From: Flammeovirgaceae bacterium UBA7330
Lineage (GTDB): Bacteria; Bacteroidota; Bacteroidia; Cytophagales; Cyclobacteriaceae
Reading direction: 5' to 3'
DNA length: 64,000 nt
Assembly (NCBI GenBank): GCA_002471275.1
Contig: DKPQ01000003.1
Coordinates: forward strand, 1-64,000
How positions within the stretch are numbered: position 1 is the stretch's first letter; each line of letters begins with the position of its first letter. The translations under genes and the position numbers were made by a program. The notes under the pieces are model-generated. The model saw only the letters and a list, made by a program, of their open reading frames with translations, had not been told where the DNA came from and made no database searches. This document shows, piece by piece, positions 16,955 through 26,524 of the stretch.

Positions 16955-19900
16955 CTATTTGATGATGTCTAAAGTTCTCAGTACCAACCCAAAGTAATTC
17001 TTTGGTTGTTCCTCGGTTACTCCATCTGCAAACTTCTCAGCAGCGGTATCATCACCCTCATACCTGGCCAGGACCCATTTCACTTCATTGCTATCTATCT
17101 GCCCTGACAGGTTCCAGTCCTTTTTATACACCAGTTCTTCCTGCCAGTTAATCATTTTTTCTTTCAGTTCTGCTAATTTCCCTTCTCTCTGCAGAGCCCA
17201 TATATTCAAAAAGATAAAGGCCGGCTTACTAGCTTCCCAGTTTTTATCAGCAAAGTCCAGTATTTGATCGTATAGCTTTTCTGCCTCCTTATCATTCCCC
17301 AACTGCTTTTCGCAAAAGGCAAGAATAAAATCCTGCAACCTATTGTCCGGGTTGTAAGGCTTTCCGGGGCCCATATTTTCCGGCCATTCCCTGGATAGTT
17401 CTAAATACTCCATGGCCTGTTTATATTTCTTCTTCTCGATATAGTCCAGTGCCAGGCCTATAGAGGCTAACTCATAGATAACATGTCCTGAATTGGAAAA
17501 CTCTGCCGGCAGTACATTCACTTTAGCCAGCACGTTCAAACATTCTTTATACCTGTCCACATTCAGCAATGCACGGGCGTGACCAATCCCAACACTTGGG
17601 TTATCGGGAAACTTTGAATACATGACTTCAGAAGTCTTCCATTGTTGAACATAGTCTCCTTCTTGCTGATAATGATCCATCAGATAGTACCAGGTACGCC
17701 ACTCTCCGGGCTCAAGCTGGGTGGCTTTCTTGAAGTCATCCAGCTCACCATCTTCCGCTTTGTTGAGAACACCCCTGACCGTGTAAAAAACACTGTAATC
17801 CGGCTCATCACCACAACGTTCGAAAGCAAGCTTTACATCCTCCTTTCGCAGCATTTTCCAGTAAAGGAGCCCTAAGTAATAGTTTGTCTTCCAGGAAGAG
17901 TTTTGTTCTCTGGCCCATTTCAACACGGGTTCTGTCTCCAGGCGAAAAGGGAAAACAAATTTTGGTGATTGATCAATAGCTGCTTTCAGGTAGGATTTAC
18001 TTTTATCAGTATCCCGATCCCTGTTCAGATAAGCAAGCCAGTAACTTACCATGGGATACTCAACAGATTGCTCCAACACTTTAATGGCTTCCTCTTCCAA
18101 ACCGATCATCAGGTAGGTCATGGCCAGTTCGAGATAAGTCTCCTGAGGTAATTCATTCCGAATTGCCGAATTGAATGTCTTGAGTCCACCCTCAGAAGGT
18201 TCCAACAAGTATTGCTCAAAATTAGCCCAATGACTTAGAGGATCCAGGTCCAGCAACGTGCTGACTTGCGCTGCGGCTATTTCTTTCCGGTTCAGCTTCC
18301 TCAATGCCGCGAGCTTTACTTCATGGGCAACCATATTGTATTTATTATAATCGATGGCTTGCTCGGCATATTTGAGTCCTTGTTTGAAGTTTTTGTCCTT
18401 ACAAAAGAGTCTACCTAGCTCTGCGTATGCTGCCGACCGATACTCCATAGACCGTACAGCTATGCTGAAATATTCTTTAGCCAGCACGCGATTGTCCAGT
18501 GCTGTATGAATCACACCGGCTATGAAATTCGCTGGTGGGTCATAGGTATTGTTTTCCAGCGCACGATAGGCATATTCAAGCCCCTTCTCATATTCTCCCC
18601 GCCGGTAATACAACTCAGCCACTTTACCTAATGCCCGGCTGTGGGTAGGCTCTACATCGAGGCATTCTTTGTAGGTCATCATTGCAGCTTCATAGCTTCG
18701 CATGCTATACTGATCCTCCGCCATACGGAATTTATGCTCAGCCGAATTGGGGTTTTGGCCGGCAGGGGTAATATTTGGCCGATCTATCTTTGTAACAGAT
18801 GGATCTGCTGTATAATCCACTATATTATCCATCGTAATCCTGATATCCTTTGGATTTGACTGTCCCAACGAAACCTCAGCGGTGTAGATTTCCATTGGAG
18901 CCAGGTCAACTGCTTCCTGAAACAATAAGCTTTCACCGGCGAAGACCTTCAGTGTATCTTTGATATAGATATTTGGACAATACGTCACTTTCAATAAAGA
19001 GGCATTCACTTCTGTATTTAAAGTCCCCGATGGTGTAGCATCCACCATTCCGCCTGTTTGTTTGACGGGAAACCAATAATCTGACTTTTTCTCGGTATAA
19101 AAAGGACGCATAAAGAGTTGGTTGTATGGGGTGACGTACCCACTTCTTGGGCCCGCCTGGTTAAGCTTTACCCCCGACTGCGCCTCGATGTACTGACCAT
19201 CATTATCTGTGAGCAGATCTTCCCAGCGGGCACCACTCCTGGCCAGCGACCATATCCAGAGTTTTTTTCCTGGTGACTCATCATAGGGCGACCAGTGTCC
19301 ACTCCCGAATGAAGTATCATGAAAGTATCCGCCAAACCAGTTGGGGTAAGCTCCTGAAACATGATAAGATTTGTTTGATCCGAAGTCATTTTCCCTGTAA
19401 AGTGAAATGTTGTGTCCCTCCTTATCCATCGGCCAGGGGTGCACATCACCGGGATGCCCTATATAGTAATCTCCCGGAAAATAAAACTGTAAGTCATCGG
19501 TTCCTTTGTAGGCAGCGACCTCCCAGGACAGGTAGGCATCATGCAATGGTGTAGGATTGTACCACATGGCATTGGTTTGGAAGTAAGCCTTGTCTTTGGG
19601 TAGTCTGATATCCACACGCCACTGGGTTCTGGAGGCCAGGTCGATACCTCCCACCACACAGCTTACACTGCCATCTTCATTGGTCTTTAGTACATAGTCC
19701 ACGTCTGCGGCCGTCCATGGAGCATGCCCCAGATCCAACCCAAAGTTGTGTTCAATCCCTCCACTCGTCCAGGGACCTCTGACCCCAATTGACCTGAATT
19801 TCATCACATGATTGAGGTAGATAAACTCTTCGCCGGTAGACTTCTCTATGGCACCCATCACTTTGCCTCCTACCTGTGGTAAAACGGTTACTTCAATAAA

Positions 19901-20161
19901 ATCATTTTCCAGCGAGACTATATTCCAGTCCTGGTCCTCACCTACATCACTAAACCCATCAAAAATGAAATAAGGATAGTATGAGCCAGCTTGTGAGTTA
20001 ATTGCATAAGTAGGAATGGGGTTGGGATCCCCATATGGGTAAGTCAGGATGGTCCGGGGCTCCTCCTTAACGGACACTTTCTGATCCTGAGCATTCACCG
20101 GCAAGGTGAAAATGGTCGCAATAAATACGAAGGAAAGGATAAGTTTTAAGGTACTGGACAT
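16955..20161 (-). CDS. Secreted DUF5107 / tetratricopeptide-repeat protein
   Basis: 1068 residues with a signal peptide (1-24, cleaved after NAQ or near it). Residues about 60-400 match the DUF5107 carbohydrate-binding-like beta-sandwich seen in bacterial sugar-processing proteins (ENDFIEVTVLPQVGGKVMGAIEK; RGPWTSGGIEHNFG; FYFPGDYYIGHPGDVHPWP). From about 480 to the end it is a chain of TPR units (for example ALGKVAELYYRRGEYEKGLEYAYRAL). The family is frequent in polysaccharide loci but its activity is not established; the front domain resembles galactose-mutarotase-fold proteins. It lies 54 bp after the amidohydrolase gene and 6 bp before the esterase. Confidence 0.85.
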   Translation of the reverse strand: MSSTLKLILSFVFIATIFTLPVNAQDQKVSVKEEPRTILTYPYGDPNPIPTYAINSQAGSYYPYFIFDGFSDVGEDQDWNIVSLENDFIEVTVLPQVGGKVMGAIEKSTGEEFIYLNHVMKFRSIGVRGPWTSGGIEHNFGLDLGHAPWTAADVDYVLKTNEDGSVSCVVGGIDLASRTQWRVDIRLPKDKAYFQTNAMWYNPTPLHDAYLSWEVAAYKGTDDLQFYFPGDYYIGHPGDVHPWPMDKEGHNISLYRENDFGSNKSYHVSGAYPNWFGGYFHDTSFGSGHWSPYDESPGKKLWIWSLARSGARWEDLLTDNDGQYIEAQSGVKLNQAGPRSGYVTPYNQLFMRPFYTEKKSDYWFPVKQTGGMVDATPSGTLNTEVNASLLKVTYCPNIYIKDTLKVFAGESLLFQEAVDLAPMEIYTAEVSLGQSNPKDIRITMDNIVDYTADPSVTKIDRPNITPAGQNPNSAEHKFRMAEDQYSMRSYEAAMMTYKECLDVEPTHSRALGKVAELYYRRGEYEKGLEYAYRALENNTYDPPANFIAGVIHTALDNRVLAKEYFSIAVRSMEYRSAAYAELGRLFCKDKNFKQGLKYAEQAIDYNKYNMVAHEVKLAALRKLNRKEIAAAQVSTLLDLDPLSHWANFEQYLLEPSEGGLKTFNSAIRNELPQETYLELAMTYLMIGLEEEAIKVLEQSVEYPMVSYWLAYLNRDRDTDKSKSYLKAAIDQSPKFVFPFRLETEPVLKWAREQNSSWKTNYYLGLLYWKMLRKEDVKLAFERCGDEPDYSVFYTVRGVLNKAEDGELDDFKKATQLEPGEWRTWYYLMDHYQQEGDYVQQWKTSEVMYSKFPDNPSVGIGHARALLNVDRYKECLNVLAKVNVLPAEFSNSGHVIYELASIGLALDYIEKKKYKQAMEYLELSREWPENMGPGKPYNPDNRLQDFILAFCEKQLGNDKEAEKLYDQILDFADKNWEASKPAFIFLNIWALQREGKLAELKEKMINWQEELVYKKDWNLSGQIDSNEVKWVLARYEGDDTAAEKFADGVTEEQPKNYFGLVLRTLDIIK

Positions 20162-20197
20162 TTATTAGTTAATTAGAAATTTAAGTTTTGATGTATT

Positions 20198-20220
20198 AAT
20201 GATAGTTTCAGCCTATCATT
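20198..20220 (-). terminator. Small hairpin after the amidohydrolase stop
   Basis: AATGATAG (20198-20205) pairs exactly with CTATCATT (20213-20220) and overlaps the stop codon region of the amidohydrolase gene. There is no T run after it on the minus strand, so it may only slow transcription or protect the mRNA end. Confidence 0.35.
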
Positions 20221-21379
20221 TTTCTCCTACATCCCATGCTGTAGGGAAAACATTTTCTGCATTCGCTCTATATATCTTGTCAATGACTGCTTTGGGAAGT
20301 TTTAATCCCTGAAACGAGCCATTTACCCACCCCACTTCCATGACCTCATCAGTCACCAGGTACTTCCAGTCATTCATCCAGGTGGTGTACATGTGTTCTT
20401 TCAGCTCTGCAGGAACCGTATCTTCCAACTCCTGGAAATCTGTACCGTACATAATTCGGTCCTGGTATTTGATGAAGAAATCACGAACTGCTGTTCTGTT
20501 TTTCTGTGTCTGAACCTGTAAGTGGCTTAACCGCTCGGCACAGTCGACATAGGCATTGGGAAACCGGTCTAAAAACGCTCCGATCTCTTTCACGCTCCAT
20601 TCCAGTGTGGCAAAATGGACGCCGACAAATGTGATATCTCTGTGCTTTTCCAGCATATTGTTTCTAGCCTCGATGTGATCTTCATAAGCCGGTAGCTCAG
20701 GGTGTAGATACATATGATACTGAGGGTGATTCGAAAAGTAATCCCTATCGTTGTTTACTGTCATTTCCTCCACGGGGAGCCAGCAGTTTTTTGGCTCTCC
20801 CGCATGGCTTAACAACACCTTATTCTGCGAATGGATGAACTTAAATACAGGATCAAACTTAGGGTCATCCAGGGTGATGAGTTTTCCATCTTTATCCTTT
20901 TCTTCCATCCCTATGTTCTTCCAGACCTTGACACCCAGCGCCCCTTTATCGAAATCCTCGGCCAGCTTTTTGATCACCTGATCGGACCACCCGGGTTCAT
21001 CCCAGCCTTCCAGCGTAAAAGCCGTGGCATAGGCAAAAACGTCCGGATTTTGCTGGTGAAGGTTTTGTCTCACCCTCAGTTGCTCTTCCATGGGAGGGTA
21101 TTCGGGGACCACATCCACTGCCATTACCAGCATCCTGAAATTGTTGGCCCTCGCCTCTTCGATGATGGTATGCTTCTCTACATTGATATGTACATGGACA
21201 TCTACTTTTGACAGCGATTGGAAATCGGACATGGTGTAGTAGCTTGTTGGAGATTCTTCTTTCTGATCTCCTTTTTTGTTTGAACATCCTATCAGGAGTC
21301 CCAACAGGAGTATCAATGGTACTTTAACCCCTAGTTTTATAGATTGTCTCATTTGGTACACGGCATTCATTATTTTCAC
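20216..21379 (-). CDS. Amidohydrolase-2 family metal-dependent hydrolase, lipoprotein
   Basis: 387 residues. The leader ends in a lipobox (LLLGLLIGC, Cys32), so the enzyme should be membrane-anchored in the periplasm or outer membrane. The TIM-barrel metal ligands of PF04909 are visible: HVH at 62-64, LSHAG (His192), GVHF (His255) and YGTDF (Asp314), with a GVKVWKN strand at about 149-155. The family hydrolyses or decarboxylates carboxylic-acid and lactone-type compounds. It follows the beta-helix gene after a terminator-like hairpin and precedes the DUF5107-TPR gene. The substrate is unknown; all metal-site residues are present, so it is probably active. Confidence 0.87.
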   Translation of the reverse strand: MKIMNAVYQMRQSIKLGVKVPLILLLGLLIGCSNKKGDQKEESPTSYYTMSDFQSLSKVDVHVHINVEKHTIIEEARANNFRMLVMAVDVVPEYPPMEEQLRVRQNLHQQNPDVFAYATAFTLEGWDEPGWSDQVIKKLAEDFDKGALGVKVWKNIGMEEKDKDGKLITLDDPKFDPVFKFIHSQNKVLLSHAGEPKNCWLPVEEMTVNNDRDYFSNHPQYHMYLHPELPAYEDHIEARNNMLEKHRDITFVGVHFATLEWSVKEIGAFLDRFPNAYVDCAERLSHLQVQTQKNRTAVRDFFIKYQDRIMYGTDFQELEDTVPAELKEHMYTTWMNDWKYLVTDEVMEVGWVNGSFQGLKLPKAVIDKIYRANAENVFPTAWDVGEK

Positions 21380-21405
21380 TGCGAAGCATTTTAAACTTTA
21401 ATAAA

Positions 21406-21453
21406 CTGGGGCTCCGTACATACAGCGTATGATTGGTCAGCCCGGAACCCCAG
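21406..21453 (-). terminator. Terminator-like hairpin after the beta-helix gene
   Basis: CTGGGGCTCCG (21406-21416) pairs with CGGAACCCCAG (21443-21453) at 10 of 11 positions (one G-T type mismatch). It lies 8 bp past the beta-helix stop on the minus strand and is followed by TTTATT. The loop is long (26 nt), so it is a moderate terminator at best. Confidence 0.55.
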
Positions 21454-21460
21454 CAATTTA

Positions 21461-23197
21461 TTATTTCACATAGATCTTCCTTTTTACCTGCGCTCCGTTT
21501 TGGCTGATGGTAACAATGTATAATCCCTCATTAAAACTACTTCTAGGGATTTCTACATGCTGGGATTTAGTGAGTATGTCTACAACCACTTCCTCATTCA
21601 TGGAATGTATGGTGATCCTTGACTCACCTTGTGTATTCACATCTATCGTGAGATTGCCTGAATTAAGTGGCACCGGGTAAACACTAACACAAGAAGGGTT
21701 GAATACTGGTGAAGGTCTCACCCATACACGACTTTCTGCAGTGAACTCCCCATCATTTGTTTTTGCTGTGACAACTGCGTTTCCTCCTGATATTGCGGTT
21801 ACCATTCCGTCTTCATCCACTTTGGCCACCAATGTGTCGCTGGAAGACCAGGTCACACTTTTATCATAGGCATTGTTTGGGTATACGACAGGTCTTAATT
21901 GCTTGGTCCAGCCTGGCTCCATATACAGAAATGCAGGTGTAACTTTCACCCCCTTAACAGCTTTCACCAGCTCATCTGCCCCTATGTCATACCCTCTACC
22001 AGTGGGACGTGGTTGATTGTCAATATCAACGGTAATCTCTTCCAGCGTTTCTCCCTGGTCAACAAGCAATTTATTGTTTGACTTATTCCTTAAAAGGTGC
22101 AGATCTCCTTCCTGATAGTTGACAAATCCAGTAGGATCAAAGTTTTCCACGTTGCTTGACAGCTCCGCTACTCCATCATTCCTCAACTGAATAGATGCAT
22201 TACAAAGGTTGTTTGTGATGGTAGCCTGGGTACCACTAAATCGATATTCAATGGAAAAAGGGTAACCTTCACTTACGACAGTATTGTTGAATACTTTGAC
22301 ACCATTAGCATTTTCAAGTCCAATGCCCACATCTCTTGTGGTATGAACCATGTTATTTGCGATCAGGCCGCTCCCGTGCCCCCTGGATCCCAGGCCAAAG
22401 CCAATTCCCCTGTCACAATTAGTGATCAGGTTCCCTATAGCAATGGTATTTTCAGCATCCGACCAAAAATGTATGGCATGTTCAGCCAGATTTGCTTCCG
22501 GGCTTACTATATCTCTAAAAACATTTTCCTTGATCACCCAGTTTTTACCAGCATGGCAATCGATACCACCAATATACCACTGGGGTCCAATACCTGCAGT
22601 ATATTCAAACAGGCAATTACGAATAATTCCGTTATCAGCTGTAACACTCGGATTCCAGCTATTGTAGGATACCTTAAACATCTGTTCGAAGGTGTCTACA
22701 AATCTCACGTTATGGGCTAGGAAGTTATCAGCATCGGATTCTCCCTTTACCTGGATCGCATGGTTTTTCACCCAACCTAATGTGACATTTGCAATGGTGA
22801 TGTTGTCAGCTCCGATGACAAAAATGCTGGAGATATTTCCATCCATCCCTTTACCCCTGATGATCACATCATCCCGGTTTCCTGTCTTACTTCTGATCGT
22901 AATGTTGTCTTTTCCAAGGAGCAAACCCCAGCTTATCCAGCTCACAAGTTCCACGTCGTATTCATAAACTCCCGACTCTACAATGATATCCACATTCCCT
23001 GTCTGGTTGGCCTGTATAATGGCATTCAGCAGACCCTGCATATCGGAGACCTCGATAATTGTGCCTGAAGGTGGTGGCAACTCATCAACAGGTAATGCCA
23101 AGACCGTGCTGTTATACAATATCCCAAACACTATAAGCAGTGTGCCCCAGTAGGTTCTAGGTTTTGAAAAGATTTGGTAAGTGTTTTCTATTCTCAT
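21461..23197 (-). CDS. Secreted right-handed beta-helix protein with Big2 domain and T9SS sorting tail
   Basis: The frame extends to 23269, but the ATG at 23197 gives a standard leader (MRIENTYQIFSKPRTYWGTLLIVFGILY...LA), so 578 residues are preferred. Residues about 45-370 form a parallel beta-helix of the pectate-lyase/chondroitinase-B type (DNITIRSKTGNRDDVIIRG; NVTLGWVKNHAIQV; NGVKVFNNTVVSEG). A Big2 Ig-like domain follows (about 415-490, VTWSSSDTLVAKVDEDGMVTA). The last 75 residues (SVYPVPLNSGNLTIDV ... GLYIVTISQNGAQVKRKIYVK) are a type A T9SS C-terminal domain, directing export and attachment by the type IX system. Likely an extracellular polysaccharide lyase or binding protein; catalytic residues cannot be assigned by eye. 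Confidence 0.87.
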   Translation of the reverse strand: MRIENTYQIFSKPRTYWGTLLIVFGILYNSTVLALPVDELPPPSGTIIEVSDMQGLLNAIIQANQTGNVDIIVESGVYEYDVELVSWISWGLLLGKDNITIRSKTGNRDDVIIRGKGMDGNISSIFVIGADNITIANVTLGWVKNHAIQVKGESDADNFLAHNVRFVDTFEQMFKVSYNSWNPSVTADNGIIRNCLFEYTAGIGPQWYIGGIDCHAGKNWVIKENVFRDIVSPEANLAEHAIHFWSDAENTIAIGNLITNCDRGIGFGLGSRGHGSGLIANNMVHTTRDVGIGLENANGVKVFNNTVVSEGYPFSIEYRFSGTQATITNNLCNASIQLRNDGVAELSSNVENFDPTGFVNYQEGDLHLLRNKSNNKLLVDQGETLEEITVDIDNQPRPTGRGYDIGADELVKAVKGVKVTPAFLYMEPGWTKQLRPVVYPNNAYDKSVTWSSSDTLVAKVDEDGMVTAISGGNAVVTAKTNDGEFTAESRVWVRPSPVFNPSCVSVYPVPLNSGNLTIDVNTQGESRITIHSMNEEVVVDILTKSQHVEIPRSSFNEGLYIVTISQNGAQVKRKIYVK

Positions 23198-23229
23198 AAC
23201 AGTTTTATGTTTTACTAATAATTCTAGCT

Positions 23230-23252
23230 GCAAACAGCTGATTTTTGTTTGC
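23230..23252 (-). terminator. Weak hairpin after the DUF4091 gene
   Basis: GCAAACA (23230-23236) pairs with TGTTTGC (23246-23252), 9-nt loop, in the 80-bp gap between the DUF4091 stop and the beta-helix start. It is short and may be fortuitous. Confidence 0.3.
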
Positions 23253-23277
23253 TCAGTTGTTCTGATCAATTAAAATT

Positions 23278-25245
23278 TCATTCCCGGTTACTCTTTGATG
23301 CGGCTAGATCACTAAGCATTTCTCCCATTTTCACTTTGGCCATATCCCACTTTTGAGGATCATAATCCCATACTTCCATCACCCCAATCCCATTGTCACC
23401 AAATGGCTGATTGATGATGCTGTTGACAATTTCATCTGCTGCCTCCTTACTACCGCTTAGGGTAGATAGCAACCTCATATACTCATATTCCTGTACGCCA
23501 TCCCTCAGGGACTTTAGGCGGATGGAGGGGCAGGGACCACTGACATTGGGGATAATACCTCCACTATACATGGCCAGTGCACTACCATTGATCTTTTTAT
23601 AGGGAAACTCCAGGTCAGACCCGGGGCCTGATTTATAAACATCCTTCCAGGTTTCAGGATCGTACCAGGCGCTCTTCCAGCTAGCGCCGATTCCCCAGCT
23701 CAGCCAGGAATGAATTCCATATTTCCAGCTACTCCAACTGATGGCCCGGTCATTGATCAAGGGTAAGTCGATAAATGTGAGGCTACCTACCCAGCCATTT
23801 ACCTCACTCTCGTAGATCATGGGCCCATACAACCAGTCTTTGATACCCATTTCCTGGTATTCCCTCACCTTGTCGATGTTGTAATTGATGGTATGGGATC
23901 CCCAGTAATCGATCGACCCACTCACATACTCCATCGCCTCGTCGCTATAGGCCCCATCAATTCTAAAATGAGATTCGGGATAGTGCTTTTTAAACAGGTC
24001 TCCGTAAAATACCATCCGGCTCCAGGCTTCCTTGAAATAGGATTCATCCAGTCCATTGAGATAGACCGTCAAATCTGTTTTCTCCGGATCCAGCATGGAC
24101 TGCAGGTGTGACCTTACCTGCCTGATCGTTTCCACATAAACAGCGACATTCTCAGGGTTACGTTCCTCATCGGGAGTACCGGTATCCGGCCAACCTCTCG
24201 TATGGTGCTTGCCATAGACATCAAAGGGTAACACAAAATTTTCGATGGGCTCTCCGTAGCCGGGCCCATATTCATACCCATAGGCGCTGGTGAATGCTTC
24301 ACCGGTAAAGTATTTCTTCAGTCGCTTGTCGAAATCCGTCCAGTCCAAAGAGACTTTACCATTTTTCACCTCCAGCTCCGGCTGGTAGGTGGGATCCATC
24401 ACAGAGACCCTGTTTCTTTTGAGCATCTGATAAATTTCCAGGGCATTTTCTTCAGTCATTCGACTGACAAAACCTTCGTGCTGCAAGGCACCACCCAACA
24501 GATTTCGGTTAGGCAGGGCAAAATCCCAAACATTCAACACCACAGGGATTTCTTTCATTGTCTCTCCAATCGCCACCGTGATGGTTGAGGTATACTTACC
24601 AGGAAGTGCTTCATTTCTATCAAAAGGCACATATTGATCAACCCATACAATCAGGGACTTCTGATCTTCAATGCGATTGTTAAAATCCGGTAGCCTGAGC
24701 GGTATTGTCCATCGGTTTACTTTAGAAGAATCCAGTTGTAAATATTTGAAAGGTATCAATGCATCCGGGTACCACCCATTCCCAAGTGAAGCATTTGGGT
24801 AACCCGTACTGTGCTCTTTCACTTCCACAGACCATTCTAAGAACAATTCCGGGTCAATCTTTATTTCAGAAGACCCATTCTTAAAGTTGGAGGCATTCAT
24901 TTGAATGTTTTCCAGAATTTCATCCGTATGTTTGGTGATGACCACCTGAAAAGAAATGTACTCACCTCGCGCTGCATTCAACGAAACTTCTTTCCCGTCA
25001 TAGATCCAGTTTTCTTTCAGAGGCTCTTTTACATCATTTAAACCGCTCTTAACCACAAAATCCTGCTCAATGATGGTGTTAGTCACCGGATTAAGACGAA
25101 CCGAAGAGGGTATGACTGACAGACTCCATTGCTCCTCTTCTGAACTTGTAGTAGTGGTTTCACATGCACTCAACAAGCCCACCAGGAGGATAACAGCCAT
25201 CAGGTAGTTGAATATCTTTAATCTTTTGTCTGGATTCATTTTCAA
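23278..25245 (-). CDS. DUF4091 glycoside-hydrolase-like lipoprotein
   Basis: 655 residues. The lipobox follows a hydrophobic leader (LMAVILLVGLLSAC). Residues about 60-260 are beta-rich (an N-terminal sandwich with ARGEYISFQVVITKH), and about 260-560 look like a TIM barrel of glycoside-hydrolase type (DPTYQPELEVKNGKVSLDWTDFDKRL; LTVYLNGLDESYFKEAWSRM, which contains a DE pair suitable for catalysis). The C-terminal part carries the DUF4091 signature (NGSALAMYSGG..., SIRLKSLRDGVQEYEYMRLL). Proteins of this kind are presumed glycosidases acting at the cell surface. It lies 7 bp after the beta-propeller gene 25253-26524 in the long operon. Confidence 0.85.
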   Translation of the reverse strand: MKMNPDKRLKIFNYLMAVILLVGLLSACETTTTSSEEEQWSLSVIPSSVRLNPVTNTIIEQDFVVKSGLNDVKEPLKENWIYDGKEVSLNAARGEYISFQVVITKHTDEILENIQMNASNFKNGSSEIKIDPELFLEWSVEVKEHSTGYPNASLGNGWYPDALIPFKYLQLDSSKVNRWTIPLRLPDFNNRIEDQKSLIVWVDQYVPFDRNEALPGKYTSTITVAIGETMKEIPVVLNVWDFALPNRNLLGGALQHEGFVSRMTEENALEIYQMLKRNRVSVMDPTYQPELEVKNGKVSLDWTDFDKRLKKYFTGEAFTSAYGYEYGPGYGEPIENFVLPFDVYGKHHTRGWPDTGTPDEERNPENVAVYVETIRQVRSHLQSMLDPEKTDLTVYLNGLDESYFKEAWSRMVFYGDLFKKHYPESHFRIDGAYSDEAMEYVSGSIDYWGSHTINYNIDKVREYQEMGIKDWLYGPMIYESEVNGWVGSLTFIDLPLINDRAISWSSWKYGIHSWLSWGIGASWKSAWYDPETWKDVYKSGPGSDLEFPYKKINGSALAMYSGGIIPNVSGPCPSIRLKSLRDGVQEYEYMRLLSTLSGSKEAADEIVNSIINQPFGDNGIGVMEVWDYDPQKWDMAKVKMGEMLSDLAASKSNRE

Positions 25246-25252
25246 TAACTTT

Positions 25253-26524
25253 TTAATCGTTTAATTCTTTTTCTGGATTGAATTGGATCATAAAGGGAAT
25301 GGAAACCTTGTCATCAATGCTGGGCAAACCTTCCGGTGTTTCCGCATTCTTTGGTCTAATCTTTCTTCCGGCAAAATAGAGATTACCAGCGCTGTCCCTT
25401 ACTCCGTTTCCAGTCACTTCGCTGAGCTCAGAGGTAGGAAACATCATGACAACTTTCTTCACCTTAGTTTTCGGATTGAGTTCCATCATCACGGTGGTAT
25501 CTTTCTTTACATAATTTCCATGTCCTCCAATAAAATAATACAGGTTGCCATTCAACCCCAGGTTCATATTTGGACAATGTGGTTTCCATAAGGGGATGTC
25601 CTCAGTATCATACAAGGCGCCCAGTTCCTCCACACTTCCAATACCTGTTTTCACCGGATAAAATGCCAGTACTTTAGCACCGTATGTAGATAAATAGATC
25701 ACATCATGTGCATCATCTTTTGTATAACTTTTAATTCCCGTTATTATAACCTCACCCGGTGTTCCTTCAAATGCCGGCAGACTCTCACGGGCAAAAACCA
25801 GTTTACCCGTGCTTTTCTCATATTTCACCAGTCTTTGCCTCCAATCCACATAATAGCAGTTTCCCCACTTATCTGTGAAAGTCATTCTGGGCACATGGGC
25901 ACTTCCCAGCCTTCCCAAATCCTCCATCGTATTGGTATTAGGATCATAGATAATGAAATGCACCTGGGGGTAGGTAATGGCATAAATCTTACCTGTCTGA
26001 GTATCTATATCAAGGTTTTTTATGCTTTCATAAGGCATAGTCATTCCCAAATTGGTCATTTCTTCCACTTCCGGATCCCACTTCATAAAATAACCACCGT
26101 AATATCCATGGGGGTGGTTCATCAGATACTCTTCTCTTGATTCACCTCCATCCGTGGCAAAATATACATGTCCATTTTCATCAAAAGTGATTTTGGAATG
26201 GATCTTGCCCTGCCACTGAAAGTCCCTCAAATGCGCCAACTCATTGATAAATCCTTTCAGCGTCATCTGGTCTTTAGACACCACATATTCATAAAAACCA
26301 ATCTTGTTTTTATGATTGGTGACCCCGATATATACCGCATCAGTTACCGGGTTATAGCCAATATCTCCCCAGGTAGAATTCCCTTCCGGAAAATCCGGAT
26401 AATCGATAAATTGGATATTTTTTTCACCAATCTGTTGACTGAGGGCAACAGAAGTCAGGCACATACCAATGAACAAGTGAAAAAATCTCATACCCGGGAA
26501 GCTTTTAATGGATCTTAGGATCAC
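25253..26524 (-). CDS. Secreted beta-propeller protein (copy A of a duplicated pair)
   Basis: 423 residues with a GTG start at 26524 that overlaps the upstream stop by 4 bp (GTGA); an ATG at 26491 (MRFFHLFIGMCLTSVALSQ) is an equally good signal-peptide start. The mature part consists of repeated beta-sheet blades (for example GGYFMKWDPEVEEMTNLG; GKIYAITYPQVHFIIYDPNTN; YYFIGGHGNYV). It is very similar along its length to the product of 27717-29009, sharing DYPDFPEGNSTWGDIGYNP and GNCYYVDWRQRLVKYEKS. No catalytic motif was recognised; such propellers may be lyases or glycan-binding proteins. Co-transcription with its neighbours is likely from the overlaps. Confidence 0.85.
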   Translation of the reverse strand: MILRSIKSFPGMRFFHLFIGMCLTSVALSQQIGEKNIQFIDYPDFPEGNSTWGDIGYNPVTDAVYIGVTNHKNKIGFYEYVVSKDQMTLKGFINELAHLRDFQWQGKIHSKITFDENGHVYFATDGGESREEYLMNHPHGYYGGYFMKWDPEVEEMTNLGMTMPYESIKNLDIDTQTGKIYAITYPQVHFIIYDPNTNTMEDLGRLGSAHVPRMTFTDKWGNCYYVDWRQRLVKYEKSTGKLVFARESLPAFEGTPGEVIITGIKSYTKDDAHDVIYLSTYGAKVLAFYPVKTGIGSVEELGALYDTEDIPLWKPHCPNMNLGLNGNLYYFIGGHGNYVKKDTTVMMELNPKTKVKKVVMMFPTSELSEVTGNGVRDSAGNLYFAGRKIRPKNAETPEGLPSIDDKVSIPFMIQFNPEKELND

